Shown here: one piece after another, positions 1 to 7,717 of the stretch
Numbering within the stretch: position 1 is the stretch's first letter
Layout of the letters: each line of letters begins with the position of its first letter
Assembly: GCA_937889645.1 (NCBI GenBank)
Contig: CALBZE010000074.1
Coordinates: forward strand, 1 to 45,456
Length of the DNA: 45,456 nt
Direction of reading: 5' to 3'
From: an uncultured bacterium
Lineage (GTDB): Bacteria > Gemmatimonadota > Gemmatimonadetes > Longimicrobiales > RSA9
Translations under genes and position numbers: made by a program
Notes under the pieces: generated by a model
Seen by the model: the letters and a program-made list of their open reading frames with translations, nothing else
What the model was told of the DNA's origin: nothing
Databases searched by the model: none

Positions 1-107
1 CCCAAGCCCCGAGCCCTAAGCCCTAAGCCCTAAGCCCTAAGCCCTAAGCCCTGAGCCCTAAGCCCTGAGCCCTGAGCCCTGAGCCCTGAGCCCCGAGCCC
101 CGAGCCC
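1..107 (-). repeat. Heptanucleotide tandem repeat abutting the CbiX stop codon
   Basis: Fifteen seven-base units run in exact register from the window edge to base 105 (plus-strand variants CCTAAGC, CCTGAGC, CCCGAGC); a partial sixteenth unit contains the TAA stop of the minus-strand gene at 108. Read on the sense strand of that gene the array is (TTAGGGC/TCAGGGC/TCGGGGC)n, giving a run of three or four G every seven bases. It probably continues beyond the window. The same family occurs after the kinase gene at 7112, in the same orientation relative to its gene. It resembles the short tandemly repeated heptamers known from some cyanobacteria, but function is unknown. Confidence 0.9.
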
Positions 108-1037
108 TTACCGCACCCCCACCGACCCGCTCACCGCCTCCCTCACCCGCCTCGCAATCCAATTCCCCAACTCCGGATGCGGCAACAACCCTTCACCGTC
201 GTACGCGATGGGGAGCCCCTTCAGGTCGCCGGGGAGCTTCTGCGTGCTCACGTACCCCTTCGAGATCAGGAGCGGCACGACGACGACGTCGCGGCCGGTC
301 AGCTCGTGCTGCAGCTCGATGATCTCGCGGATGCTGCGCACGGCCTCGGCGCGGACGGGCGCGGGCGCGTCGTCGCGGACGAGGCCGACCTTCACGTCGC
401 GGAAGCCGGTCCGCGCGCGGACCGAGTCCGCGATCGGGCGAAGGTTCGCCATCCACTCGGCGTGGTCCTCGGCGGAGTTCGGGCCGTGCCCCACGATGAA
501 CAGCGCCTGCTCCCGCGGATTCTCGGCCAGGGCGAGGGCGCGCTCGGCGAGGATCGTCGCGATCTCGAGGGACGCGTCGAGCGCCGGCGTCACGTGGATC
601 GGCACGTTCACGTGCGGCCTCTCGATTCCGGCGTGATGCAGGTGGTGCATCATCACGTCGTCGAGCGTGTCGGTCAGGCCCGCCAGGTAGCGGATCTGCT
701 CGTAATGGCCGCTGTGGCTCGAGGCGAGCAGCGGGACGACGACGATGCGCTTGGCGCCCTTCTCGATCAGCTTCGCGACGGCGTCCTGGAAGCGATAGTC
801 CTTAGCGCCGTCGCCCATCAGGAAACTGACCTCGACCGGGCCGCCCGTCGGCGCCGCGGCCGCGATCCGCAACACCGGCGCGTTCCACTCCTCCGAGCCG
901 CCGTGCGCGATGACGATCGTCCCGACGGTCTCGTCCGCGGCGACCGGCGCCGAGCCGTGGATCGACTGCGCCAGCGCGGAGCCCGTCCCCGCGCCGAGGA
1001 ACGTCGCGATCAGAAACGTGCCGATCCCTGCCTTCAT
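108..1037 (-). CDS. Exported CbiX-type class II tetrapyrrole chelatase
   Basis: A 309-residue protein with a signal peptide (residues 1-24, ending SALAQS) and two CbiX-like halves. The first half shows IVIAHGG (His45) and, after a hydrophobic strand, PLLASSHSGHYEQI (His108, His111), which match the metal/tetrapyrrole histidines of sirohydrochlorin chelatases. The second half has FIVGHGP (His184), but the matching site reads LLISKGYVS, so only one half looks catalytically complete. A His cluster (residues 131-135) recalls the His-rich loop of long CbiX. The start is chosen because GGAG precedes ATG by 8 nt and exposes the signal peptide; an upstream in-frame extension lacks one. It is the third gene of the HmuY-HmuR-like operon, 149 nt after the receptor. 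CbiX family membership is well supported. The substrate (haem dechelation, metal insertion, cobalt or iron) is inference. Periplasmic class II chelatases have a precedent in Desulfovibrio CbiK. Confidence 0.82.
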   Translation of the reverse strand: MKAGIGTFLIATFLGAGTGSALAQSIHGSAPVAADETVGTIVIAHGGSEEWNAPVLRIAAAAPTGGPVEVSFLMGDGAKDYRFQDAVAKLIEKGAKRIVVVPLLASSHSGHYEQIRYLAGLTDTLDDVMMHHLHHAGIERPHVNVPIHVTPALDASLEIATILAERALALAENPREQALFIVGHGPNSAEDHAEWMANLRPIADSVRARTGFRDVKVGLVRDDAPAPVRAEAVRSIREIIELQHELTGRDVVVVPLLISKGYVSTQKLPGDLKGLPIAYDGEGLLPHPELGNWIARRVREAVSGSVGVR

Positions 1038-1186
1038 CGAATTCTCCGCCCTTTCCCGCATGTGTCGCATACCTGTGCCGAGACCCGTTGTCCCGTTCGT
1101 TTCGGAGCGGGCCGGCAACGCGCGTCCGGCCCGCCTCGCGCCACCAGTCGGCCGCCGGCGTCGCCCGCCCGGCGCCCGATCCTGGT

Positions 1187-3406
1187 TCAGTCGCTCCCCC
1201 GCTTCGCCGCGCCGGTCCACGACAACCCGACGTAGATGTGCCGCCCGGTGAAGCCGGGCCACTCCTCGGACCGCTCGTCGAGGACGTTGTCGACCCCGGC
1301 GACGAGTTCGAAGCCGCCGCGGATCGCGTGGGCCGCGCGCGCGTCGAAGCGCAGGAACCCGTCGCGCCACGCCGTCGCATCTTCGGTCCGGCTCATCGGC
1401 GTGCGGCCGGTGTAGAGGCCGGTCACCGAGAAACGGAGCCCGCCGGGGCGCGCGTAGCCGAGCGTCGCGCGCGCGGAGTTGCGCGGCCTGCCGAGCAGCG
1501 GCTCGCCGGTTTGCGCCCGTTCGGCGCGCAGCAGCGAGTAGCCGCCCTCGAGGCGCCAGCCGCCGTGCGTGACGCCGGCCTCGACCTCGAGCCCGCGCGT
1601 GAAGCCGTCGTCGACGTTGCCGTAGGTGTAGATCGTGATCCCGGCCGAGTCGGCCACGGCCAGCGTCTCGATGAAGTCCTCGAACCGGTTCTCGAACGCC
1701 TGCACCCGCAGGTGCGTCCGGTCGCCGGCCCACTCGACGCTCGCGGTCACGTTCCGCGAGACCTCGGGCTCGAGGTCGGGGTTGCCGCGTACGGTGTAGC
1801 CGAAGCCCGGGCCGATGTTCAGGAACTCCATGTAGAGCTCCTTGAACGCCGGCGCGCGGAACCCCGTCCCGGCCGACGCGCGCAGCGCGAGCCGCCGGGT
1901 CGGGCGATACATCGCGGCGAGGCGCGGCGTCCAGTGCGTCCCCCAGGGGTCGCTCCGGCTATAGCGGACGCCGGGGACGAGCTGCAACGCCCCGAGCGTG
2001 AGCGGCGTCTGCACGTACGCCTCGAGGAGCGTCGTCTCCCGCCGGCCGCCGGCGACGCGGTCCGACCGAACCGACTCGCGCCGCGCCTCGAGACCCGCGT
2101 CGAAGGCGACGTCGCCAAGCGTCAGCGCATACACGACCTCGCCCTCGACCAGCCGCTGCGTCTCCCGCTCGCCCGTGCCGTCCACCGGGACATCGCTCGT
2201 CGCCTGGCGAGACAGGTGGTCGAACGCCGTCGCGTAGAACGTGGGCGAGAGCCGGTGCCGGCCGCGCTCCCAGACCGCGCCCAACCGCCCGCTCCACTGG
2301 CGGTTGTCCGCGAAGTGGTAGAGCTGCCCGGAGCGCCACCGCTGGCGCTCGTCCAGCAGCAGTCCGCTCGTTTCGAGACGGAGCCCCTCGAGCGGCGTGC
2401 GCCAGCCCAGCTTGACGAGGCCGTCCCACCGGCGCGACAGCGCGCCCTCGCCGGCGTCCATCCCCGGCGTCAGCTCGACCGACCGGCGTCCGAAATCGAC
2501 GAGGCCGGTCCAACCGCCCACGCCGCCGACCACGTTCCCCGCGACGTCAACCCGTCCCTGGTCGCCCGCCGTCAGGTTCGCCGACGTCACCCACGTCGGC
2601 CCGGCCGGGCTGCGCGTGATCACATTCACCACGCCGCCCATCGCTTCCGAGCCGTACAGCGTCGACTGCGGACCCTTCACCACCTCGATCCGCTCGATCA
2701 TCGACGTCGGGATCCGCGAGAGATCGATCGACCCCGAGAGCCGGCCGATGAACGGCTGGCCGTCCAGCAGCACCAGCACGCGCTCGGAGCCGAGCCCCTG
2801 GATCATCACGCCCGTCCCCGCCGGGTGGCCGCCCTGGATCTCGATCCCCGTCCGTTCCGTCAGCACGGACGCGAGGTCGGTCGCGCCGGTCTCACGGATC
2901 TCGCGGCTCGAGACCAGCTCCGTCGCCACGGGGACGTCGGCCAGCCGCTGCAGACGACGGCCTGCCGTGACCACCAGCGCGTCCAGCATCACCGGGCGCG
3001 GCGTGAGCTCCAGCACCAGCGGCGCGCCGTCGGCCGCGGCGGCGTCCAGCCGCTGGGCGAACGGGGCGTAGGCGACGTGCTCGGCCCGGAGCACCAGCGC
3101 GCCCCGGGGCACCGCGTCGAGGCGCCACGCGCCATCGTTCGCGGTCACGCCCTCGACGGGCCGGGCGCCGACCGCGCCGGCGGCCGGCTCGACCCACACC
3201 CGCGCGCCCGGGACCGGGCCGCCCGTCGCCGCGTCGACCACGCGCCCGACCAGGACGCGGAACTCGCGGACGGGCGCGCCGCCGTGATCCCGCGCGACGC
3301 CGCCCTGCCGCGCCGCCGCCGGCGACGGCATGAGCGGGAGCGCGAGCAGCGCCGCCAGCACTGTCGCGCCCCGCACCGCGCCGGCCCGGGCCGCACGCCA
3401 CCGCAT
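1187..3406 (-). CDS. TonB-dependent outer-membrane receptor, HmuR/BtuB-like, probable haem receptor
   Basis: About 739 residues from ATG 3406: signal peptide (1-33), carboxypeptidase-regulatory-like domain (about 50-130), plug (about 155-266, with LLDGQPF and IERIEVVKGPQSTLYGSEA) and a 22-strand-type barrel. FRAP at 516-519 and NPDL at 542-545 are the paired motifs of haem receptors, HmuR included, although FRAP/NPxL occurs in other receptors too. An in-frame ATG at 3475 would overlap the stop of the upstream HmuY-like gene by 17 nt and suggest translational coupling, but it puts 23 residues before the signal peptide, so 3406 is preferred; neither start has a strong ribosome site. The final strand (IYVGLSWT) is followed by eight extra residues, GAAKRGSD, instead of the usual terminal aromatic residue. 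The adjacent HmuY-like lipoprotein favours haem over cobalamin as ligand. Confidence 0.85.
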   Translation of the reverse strand: MRWRAARAGAVRGATVLAALLALPLMPSPAAARQGGVARDHGGAPVREFRVLVGRVVDAATGGPVPGARVWVEPAAGAVGARPVEGVTANDGAWRLDAVPRGALVLRAEHVAYAPFAQRLDAAAADGAPLVLELTPRPVMLDALVVTAGRRLQRLADVPVATELVSSREIRETGATDLASVLTERTGIEIQGGHPAGTGVMIQGLGSERVLVLLDGQPFIGRLSGSIDLSRIPTSMIERIEVVKGPQSTLYGSEAMGGVVNVITRSPAGPTWVTSANLTAGDQGRVDVAGNVVGGVGGWTGLVDFGRRSVELTPGMDAGEGALSRRWDGLVKLGWRTPLEGLRLETSGLLLDERQRWRSGQLYHFADNRQWSGRLGAVWERGRHRLSPTFYATAFDHLSRQATSDVPVDGTGERETQRLVEGEVVYALTLGDVAFDAGLEARRESVRSDRVAGGRRETTLLEAYVQTPLTLGALQLVPGVRYSRSDPWGTHWTPRLAAMYRPTRRLALRASAGTGFRAPAFKELYMEFLNIGPGFGYTVRGNPDLEPEVSRNVTASVEWAGDRTHLRVQAFENRFEDFIETLAVADSAGITIYTYGNVDDGFTRGLEVEAGVTHGGWRLEGGYSLLRAERAQTGEPLLGRPRNSARATLGYARPGGLRFSVTGLYTGRTPMSRTEDATAWRDGFLRFDARAAHAIRGGFELVAGVDNVLDERSEEWPGFTGRHIYVGLSWTGAAKRGSD

Positions 3407-3458
3407 GCCGACGGCCGCAGCGCCACGAACCACGCCCGTGCGCGCCCCCGCGCCCAAC

Positions 3459-4487
3459 CTACTGCAGCCGCTCATACCGGAACGTCACCCGGCGCGACTC
3501 GCCCGCGGGGCCGTAGTAGCCGATGAGCTGCACCTTGTAGACGGCGTCGCCGCGACGGATCAGGTAGACGTCGTACGTCGGCCAGATCTGGTGATTCCCC
3601 TGGAGGTTGTAGCGGTACCACGGATGCTCCGCGAAGACGCCGCCGAACGCGTCGCCCTTGTACAGCGCGCCCAGCCCGCTCGCGTCCGTCACCTCGTCGA
3701 ACGTCATCCCCGACAGCACCGCGCCCGCATTGCCGGACCCGCTCACCCCGCCGTTCACGCGGATCGTCCACCCCTCGAACCGCAGGTCCCAATCGGTCCC
3801 GCCCGAAACCACGGCGGCCGTCTCCAGGTCCAGGTAGACCGGGCCCGTCGACACGTCCACCACCACCTGCTTCGTCTCGCCGAACGCCGCGCCCGCCGAC
3901 GGCTGCACCGCGAACTCGACCGTGACCCGGCCGGCGTGCGCCTGCGACGCGCCCTCGATCGCAGTCACGTGGAACTTCGCGTACGCTGAACCGGACGCCG
4001 TGCGCACCATCCACACCTTCTCCGGCGCCGCGGACACCGTGTGCGTCGCGAAGTCGTACGCGTACCAGCCGCTGATCGCCGGGGCCAGCGCGTCCGACTC
4101 CCACGCCGACGCATCCGTCGGGATCTGCGACGCCGTCACCGCCTCGAAGTCCGCCAGCTCCGACTCCGGCGTCATCGCGACGACCTCCGCGTCCGTCGCG
4201 TTCGCGTTCTGGCACACGCAGTACCCGACCACGCCGGCCGGGCCGGCAGCACCGCCGTTCAGCATCACCGACGTCGCCTGGAACGCCATGTCCCACGCCG
4301 TCGACGCCGCCGCGTCGGAGACCTGGACCACCTCCGCCGTGTCGCCGTCGAATGCGACGTACGCCCACCCCTGCGACGCGTCGACGGTCAGCGTCGCGAT
4401 CTGGGGCACGTCGGGCCCCGTGGAATCGGAGTCATTGCATGCCGCGGCGATTGCCGCGACGGTCGCTATCATCGAGAACGAGCGCAT
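3459..4487 (-). CDS. HmuY-like haem-binding lipoprotein with two HmuY-type domains
   Basis: A 342-residue lipoprotein: signal peptide MRSFSMIATVAAIAAAC with the lipidated Cys at 17. Two HmuY-like repeats follow. The first (about 28-180) has a WDMAFQ strand, a CVC pair (Cys90, Cys92) and the YAKFHVTAIEG strand. The second (about 185-342) has WDLRFEGWTIRVNGG and YKVQLIGYYGPAG. This WD...N / YxKxxxxxYY pattern is typical of the HmuY family, which takes haem from host or environmental haemoproteins and hands it to HmuR. Candidate haem-ligating histidines are 149, 173, 184, 288 and 299. A start at 4520 is possible but would lie inside the Fur-like box about 20 nt from the predicted transcription start; ATG 4487 gives a clean lipoprotein signal, with GGAGG 14 nt upstream. 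It is the first gene of the operon. Confidence 0.8.
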   Translation of the reverse strand: MRSFSMIATVAAIAAACNDSDSTGPDVPQIATLTVDASQGWAYVAFDGDTAEVVQVSDAAASTAWDMAFQATSVMLNGGAAGPAGVVGYCVCQNANATDAEVVAMTPESELADFEAVTASQIPTDASAWESDALAPAISGWYAYDFATHTVSAAPEKVWMVRTASGSAYAKFHVTAIEGASQAHAGRVTVEFAVQPSAGAAFGETKQVVVDVSTGPVYLDLETAAVVSGGTDWDLRFEGWTIRVNGGVSGSGNAGAVLSGMTFDEVTDASGLGALYKGDAFGGVFAEHPWYRYNLQGNHQIWPTYDVYLIRRGDAVYKVQLIGYYGPAGESRRVTFRYERLQ

Positions 4488-4519
4488 CCAACGCACACGC
4501 GCCTCCGCATCTGCTGACA

Positions 4520-4536
4520 TTGAGATTCATTCTCAA
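4520..4536 (-). promoter_or_regulatory. Fur-like operator
   Basis: TTGAGATTCATTCTCAA has six-base perfect arms (TTGAGA/TCTCAA) around five bases, closely resembling Fur boxes of the TGAGAATnATTCTCA type. It lies about 5-21 nt downstream of the predicted transcription start and 33 nt upstream of the HmuY-like ATG, where a bound repressor would block elongation or initiation. Iron repression of a haem uptake operon fits. Confidence 0.7.
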
Positions 4537-4547
4537 CTGCGGCGGAC

Positions 4548-4576
4548 AGTCTATTTCGGCGGGGCGGCGGTGTCAA
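4548..4576 (-). promoter_or_regulatory. Sigma70-like promoter of the haem operon
   Basis: On the minus strand TTGACA (4571-4576) is followed by a 17-nt spacer and TAGACT (4548-4553). Transcription would start near 4541, just ahead of the Fur-like box, and read hmuY-like, receptor and CbiX genes in order. No cobalamin-riboswitch-like leader fits into the roughly 54-nt 5' UTR. Confidence 0.7.
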
Positions 4577-4768
4577 GGGCGGGGCCGGTCGGCCGCGCCG
4601 CACGGGCCCGCCGCACCGGTCGGCACACGGAGTGCAGCGACGACGTCGGCACGGCATCGCGCGTCAGGGGGCGACGGGTGACCGGGAAGGCCGTGCGGGC
4701 CGGCCACGCAACGTTCCGTCCGGGGCGGGGCGTCGGGCGTCCATGAGCATCGCGTACGCGGGGGGCCG

Positions 4769-7111
4769 ATGCGAGGAAACAAGAGCCGCCGTGCCGCGCG
4801 CTTGCCGCTGGCGCTGGTCGTGCTCGCCCTGGTTTCCGCGATCGTCGTTCCGGCGGTGCTCCAGATCCGTCAGTCTTCGGATCGGGAGATCGTCACGGAA
4901 ATCCTGCGCCCCGCGACGGCCAGGCTCTCGGAGATCCAGATCGCGATCGCCCTGGAGGCGGTGCACACGCGGGCGTACATGCTCACCTCGGACCGCGGAT
5001 ACGCGGATGCGTACCGCGTCGCCCGCGCGCGGCGGGTCAATGCGGTGGACCGGCTCGTCGATGCCATGCGGCTGGTGGGCCCGAGGGAGTACGAGCTGGC
5101 GTTGCGGATCCAGGCCCAGACGCGAGAGGTCAGCAGCCCTATGGACTCGCTGTACCAGGGGCTCATGAGGCCCGTGGATTACCGGGACCGCCTCCCTGTG
5201 CAGCACGAGCGTCTGAACCGGGTGATGGCGACCACGTACGAGCTGGCGCGCGACGTGGAAGGGCGCATCTCGCGGTACAGTGCCCGGATCGTGCTACTGG
5301 AACGCGTGGGCGTGGCCGCCACGGCCGCGCTCGTCCTCCTCGCCCTCGTCGCGACGCTGCAGGTCGCTCGGCTCGCGCGGGATTACGCCGATCTCGTGGA
5401 CCGGCTCGACCTGCGCGCCCGGCGGCAGGCGGACCTCCGCGAAACCGCGGAGGCGCTGAACGCCGGGGTGACGGAAGCCGAAGCGGCCGAGGCGCTCGCC
5501 AAGGGCGCCGTGCGGAGCCTGGGTGCGTTGGGCGCGTACGTCGAACGTGCCCATACTCCCGAACCCGGGTCCGAGGTGGAGGTGATCGGGGTCCAGGGCG
5601 AAGGGACGCCGCCGCTCGGCACGAAGGTGCCGTACCCCGGCTCCCTCACGGAAGCGCTCACCGCGTCGCGCGAGCCCTACCTGCTGCACGAGGTCTCCGC
5701 CGTCGGCGACCCGACGGCGCCGTATCTGATCGAGCGCTGCCGGGGGTGCAAGGGGCTGGTCGCGCCGATCACCTTTGGCGGCGAGGCCGTTGGTGCGCTG
5801 GTCCTGCTGCGCTCCGCCGAGGAGGAGCAGTTCTCCCGCGACGAGGCTGCGTACGCGGCGGTCCTGGCCGACTTCGCGTCGACCACGTTCCGCCGGGTGG
5901 CGCTGGTCGAGGAGCTGCGGGAGAGCGAGGAGCGGTTCCGCCAGATCGCCGATCACGTGGGGGAGTCGATCTGGCTGAGCGACCCGGGCTTCCACGAGCT
6001 GCACTATGCGAACCCGGCGTACGAGCGGCTCTGGGGCCGCGGGCCGGACGGGCGGCTGCTGCTGCTTCGGGACCGCCTGAACGCCGTGCACCCGGACGAC
6101 CGCGAGGCGGTGGAGCAAGCGCTCCGCGGCCTGCCGGAGGGCGAGTACGAGATCGAGTACCGCCTCGTGCGCCCCGACGGTCAGCTGCGGTGGGTTCGCT
6201 CGCGAGGCTACCCGATCCGCAACGAGCGGGGCGAGGTGTACCGGGTGGCCGGGATCACGGAGGACATCACCGACCGCAAGCGGGCCGAGCAGGAGCGCGA
6301 GGAGCTGCTCCGCCGGGCGGAGGAGGCCCGCGCCGAAGCCGAGCGGCGTCGCGACGAGCTGCAGCGCGTGACCGAGAGCCGGAGCCGCCTCATGCGCGGC
6401 TTCGGCCACGACGTGAAGAATCCGCTCGGCGCGGCCGACGGGTTCCTCCAGCTCATGGAGGAGGGCGTCGTCGGCGAGCTCACGGAGAAGCAGCGCGAGA
6501 GCGCGGCGAGCGCACGCCGCTCGATCGGCGCCGCGCTCGACCTCATCGACCAGCTCCTCGACCTCGCGCGTGCGGAGGCCGGGGGGATCGAGCTGCAGTC
6601 GGAGCCGACGGACCTGCGCGCCCTGCTGAAGGATGCGGCCGGGGAGTACCGCGCCCAGGCGGAGTCGCAAGGGCTCGACCTCACCACCGAGGTCGCCGGC
6701 GATGTGCCGATCGTCGAGTCCGACGGCTCGCGCATCCGCCAGATCATCGGCAACCTCCTCTCGAACGCGGTAAAGTTCACGGAGCGCGGGAGCGTGACCG
6801 TGCGGGCGGAAACGCGGGAGGGCGACTCGGCGCCCGGCCCCGGCCGCTGGGTCGCGATCGACGTCGCCGACACGGGGCCCGGGATCTCCCCCGAGCAGCA
6901 ACGTCGCCTGTTCAAGGAGTTCAGCCGTGTGGAGGAAACGGGCAAGGAAGGCTCCGGGATCGGCCTCGCCATCAGCCGCCGCCTCGCCCGCGCGCTCGGC
7001 GGCGAGCTGACCGTCCAGAGCGAGGCCGGCAAGGGATCGACGTTTACGCTCTGGCTCCCCGCGGACGCGGCCGTCCAGGAGTCCGACGCGTCACGGCAGG
7101 CGGCGGATTGA
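4769..7111 (+). CDS. Membrane-bound hybrid-input sensor histidine kinase (GAF-PAS-HisKA-HATPase)
   Basis: A 780-residue sensor kinase. TM1 (12-32) and TM2 (about 178-200) enclose an alpha-helical extracytoplasmic sensor of about 145 residues. Then come a GAF domain (about 225-375, with a CRGC pair at 324-327), a PAS domain with PAC tail (about 385-505), a coiled coil (505-540), HisKA with FGHDVKNPLG (His547), and HATPase_c with N box IIGNLLSNAVKFT, DTGPGIS and GSGIGLAIS. All catalytic motifs are intact. It starts at an ATG behind a G-rich ribosome site (GGGGGG). No response-regulator gene lies beside it, so the partner is unknown. The GAF cysteine pair could be redox- or metal-responsive, but that is speculation. 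The stop codon runs straight into G-rich heptamers. Confidence 0.93.
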   Translation: MRGNKSRRAARLPLALVVLALVSAIVVPAVLQIRQSSDREIVTEILRPATARLSEIQIAIALEAVHTRAYMLTSDRGYADAYRVARARRVNAVDRLVDAMRLVGPREYELALRIQAQTREVSSPMDSLYQGLMRPVDYRDRLPVQHERLNRVMATTYELARDVEGRISRYSARIVLLERVGVAATAALVLLALVATLQVARLARDYADLVDRLDLRARRQADLRETAEALNAGVTEAEAAEALAKGAVRSLGALGAYVERAHTPEPGSEVEVIGVQGEGTPPLGTKVPYPGSLTEALTASREPYLLHEVSAVGDPTAPYLIERCRGCKGLVAPITFGGEAVGALVLLRSAEEEQFSRDEAAYAAVLADFASTTFRRVALVEELRESEERFRQIADHVGESIWLSDPGFHELHYANPAYERLWGRGPDGRLLLLRDRLNAVHPDDREAVEQALRGLPEGEYEIEYRLVRPDGQLRWVRSRGYPIRNERGEVYRVAGITEDITDRKRAEQEREELLRRAEEARAEAERRRDELQRVTESRSRLMRGFGHDVKNPLGAADGFLQLMEEGVVGELTEKQRESAASARRSIGAALDLIDQLLDLARAEAGGIELQSEPTDLRALLKDAAGEYRAQAESQGLDLTTEVAGDVPIVESDGSRIRQIIGNLLSNAVKFTERGSVTVRAETREGDSAPGPGRWVAIDVADTGPGISPEQQRRLFKEFSRVEETGKEGSGIGLAISRRLARALGGELTVQSEAGKGSTFTLWLPADAAVQESDASRQAAD

Positions 7112-7260
7112 GGGGGGGCTCGGGGCCTAGGGCTCGGGGCCTAGGCTCGGGGCCTAGGGCTCGGGGCTCAGGGCTCGGGCTCGGGGCTCGGGCGGTGGGG
7201 GGGCTCCCTGAGCCCTAGGCCCCAGGCCCTGGCGGCGGGGGGGGGTGGGGCGGGGCAGCA
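7112..7260 (+). repeat. G-rich heptamer repeat tract downstream of the sensor kinase
   Basis: Immediately after TGA comes GGGGGG, then seven-base units GGGGCCT, AGGGCTC, GGGGCTC and AGGGCTC with two shortened six- or five-base units, to about 7195, followed by a C-rich echo (CCTGAGCCCTAGGCCCCAGG) and poly-G near 7235-7255. The unit matches the sense strand of the array at 1-107. The C-rich echo can pair with the G-rich part, so the RNA could form either a long hairpin or a G-quadruplex between the convergent kinase and csoR genes. A terminator role is possible but no U-tract is present. Confidence 0.8.
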
Positions 7261-7632
7261 TCACCTCACATGCCTATACATAAGATCGATCAACTCATCG
7301 TACATCGCCTCGGCCTCCGCCGGGTCCTCCGACCGCAGCGCCGCCGTGGCGCAGTGCTTCAGGTGGTTGCGCATCAGCTCGCGCCCCACGCTCCTGAGCG
7401 CCTCGTGCACCGACGCGATCTGCAGCATGATGTCGGCGCAGTAGCGGTCCTCCTCGACCATCCGCTGGAGCCCGCGGACCTGTCCCTCGATGCGACGCAG
7501 CCGCTTCAGGTTGCGGTCCTTGATCTCGGGATCGACGCCGACCGCGTGGCGCCCGCCTGCCTCGTCCGCCAGCGCGCCGCAGCAGACCCCGAGCGTGCCC
7601 TCGTGCGCGTGTGTCTTCGATTCCGTCGCCAT
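7261..7632 (-). CDS. csoR: CsoR-type copper-sensing repressor
   Basis: A 123-residue DUF156 protein. The core starts near residue 38 (IKDRNLKRLRRIEGQVRGLQRMVEE). Cys65, His90 and Cys94 keep the 25- and 4-residue spacing of the Cu(I) ligands of CsoR, which separates it from FrmR or RcnR types. The N-terminus carries additional potential ligands (His8, His10, Cys17, Cys18). The ribosome site GAGGAGG lies 8 nt before ATG. It is the last gene of the copZ-copA operon, so it is likely autoregulated through the two sites at 10601-10644. CsoR releases DNA on Cu(I) binding. Confidence 0.92.
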   Translation of the reverse strand: MATESKTHAHEGTLGVCCGALADEAGGRHAVGVDPEIKDRNLKRLRRIEGQVRGLQRMVEEDRYCADIMLQIASVHEALRSVGRELMRNHLKHCATAALRSEDPAEAEAMYDELIDLMYRHVR

Positions 7633-7657
7633 CGTCCTTTCCTCCTCGGGGCTTCGC

Positions 7658-7717
7658 CTACGCGATCCGGGCCACGCCTACGCGACCCTGGCCATGCCTA
7701 CGCGATCCGCGCCGTCC
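7658..7717 (-). repeat. Three 20-bp tandem copies of the copA 3' end, each with a stop codon
   Basis: On the minus strand the last 20 bases of copA, ending in GGATCGCGTAG, are repeated twice more with three or four changes. The TAG triplets fall at 7698-7700, 7678-7680 and 7658-7660. The array fills most of the gap between copA and csoR and ends about 8 nt before the csoR ribosome site. It looks like a tandem duplication of the stop-codon region. Confidence 0.88.

Noticed and set aside
1..107. Telomere-like chromosome end (TTAGGG resemblance)
   Set aside because: The unit is seven bases with variable positions, and the same family occurs internally at 7112-7195.
1187..3406. Cobalamin receptor (BtuB) reading of the TonB receptor next to a CbiX gene
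   Set aside because: The first gene of the operon is HmuY-like, a Fur-like box is present, and the short leader leaves no room for a cobalamin riboswitch. It is not fully excluded.
1088..3526. 812-codon plus-strand frame opposite the TonB receptor
   Set aside because: It mirrors the receptor gene, has Arg/Pro-rich composition, no domain and no ribosome site. High GC makes such frames common.
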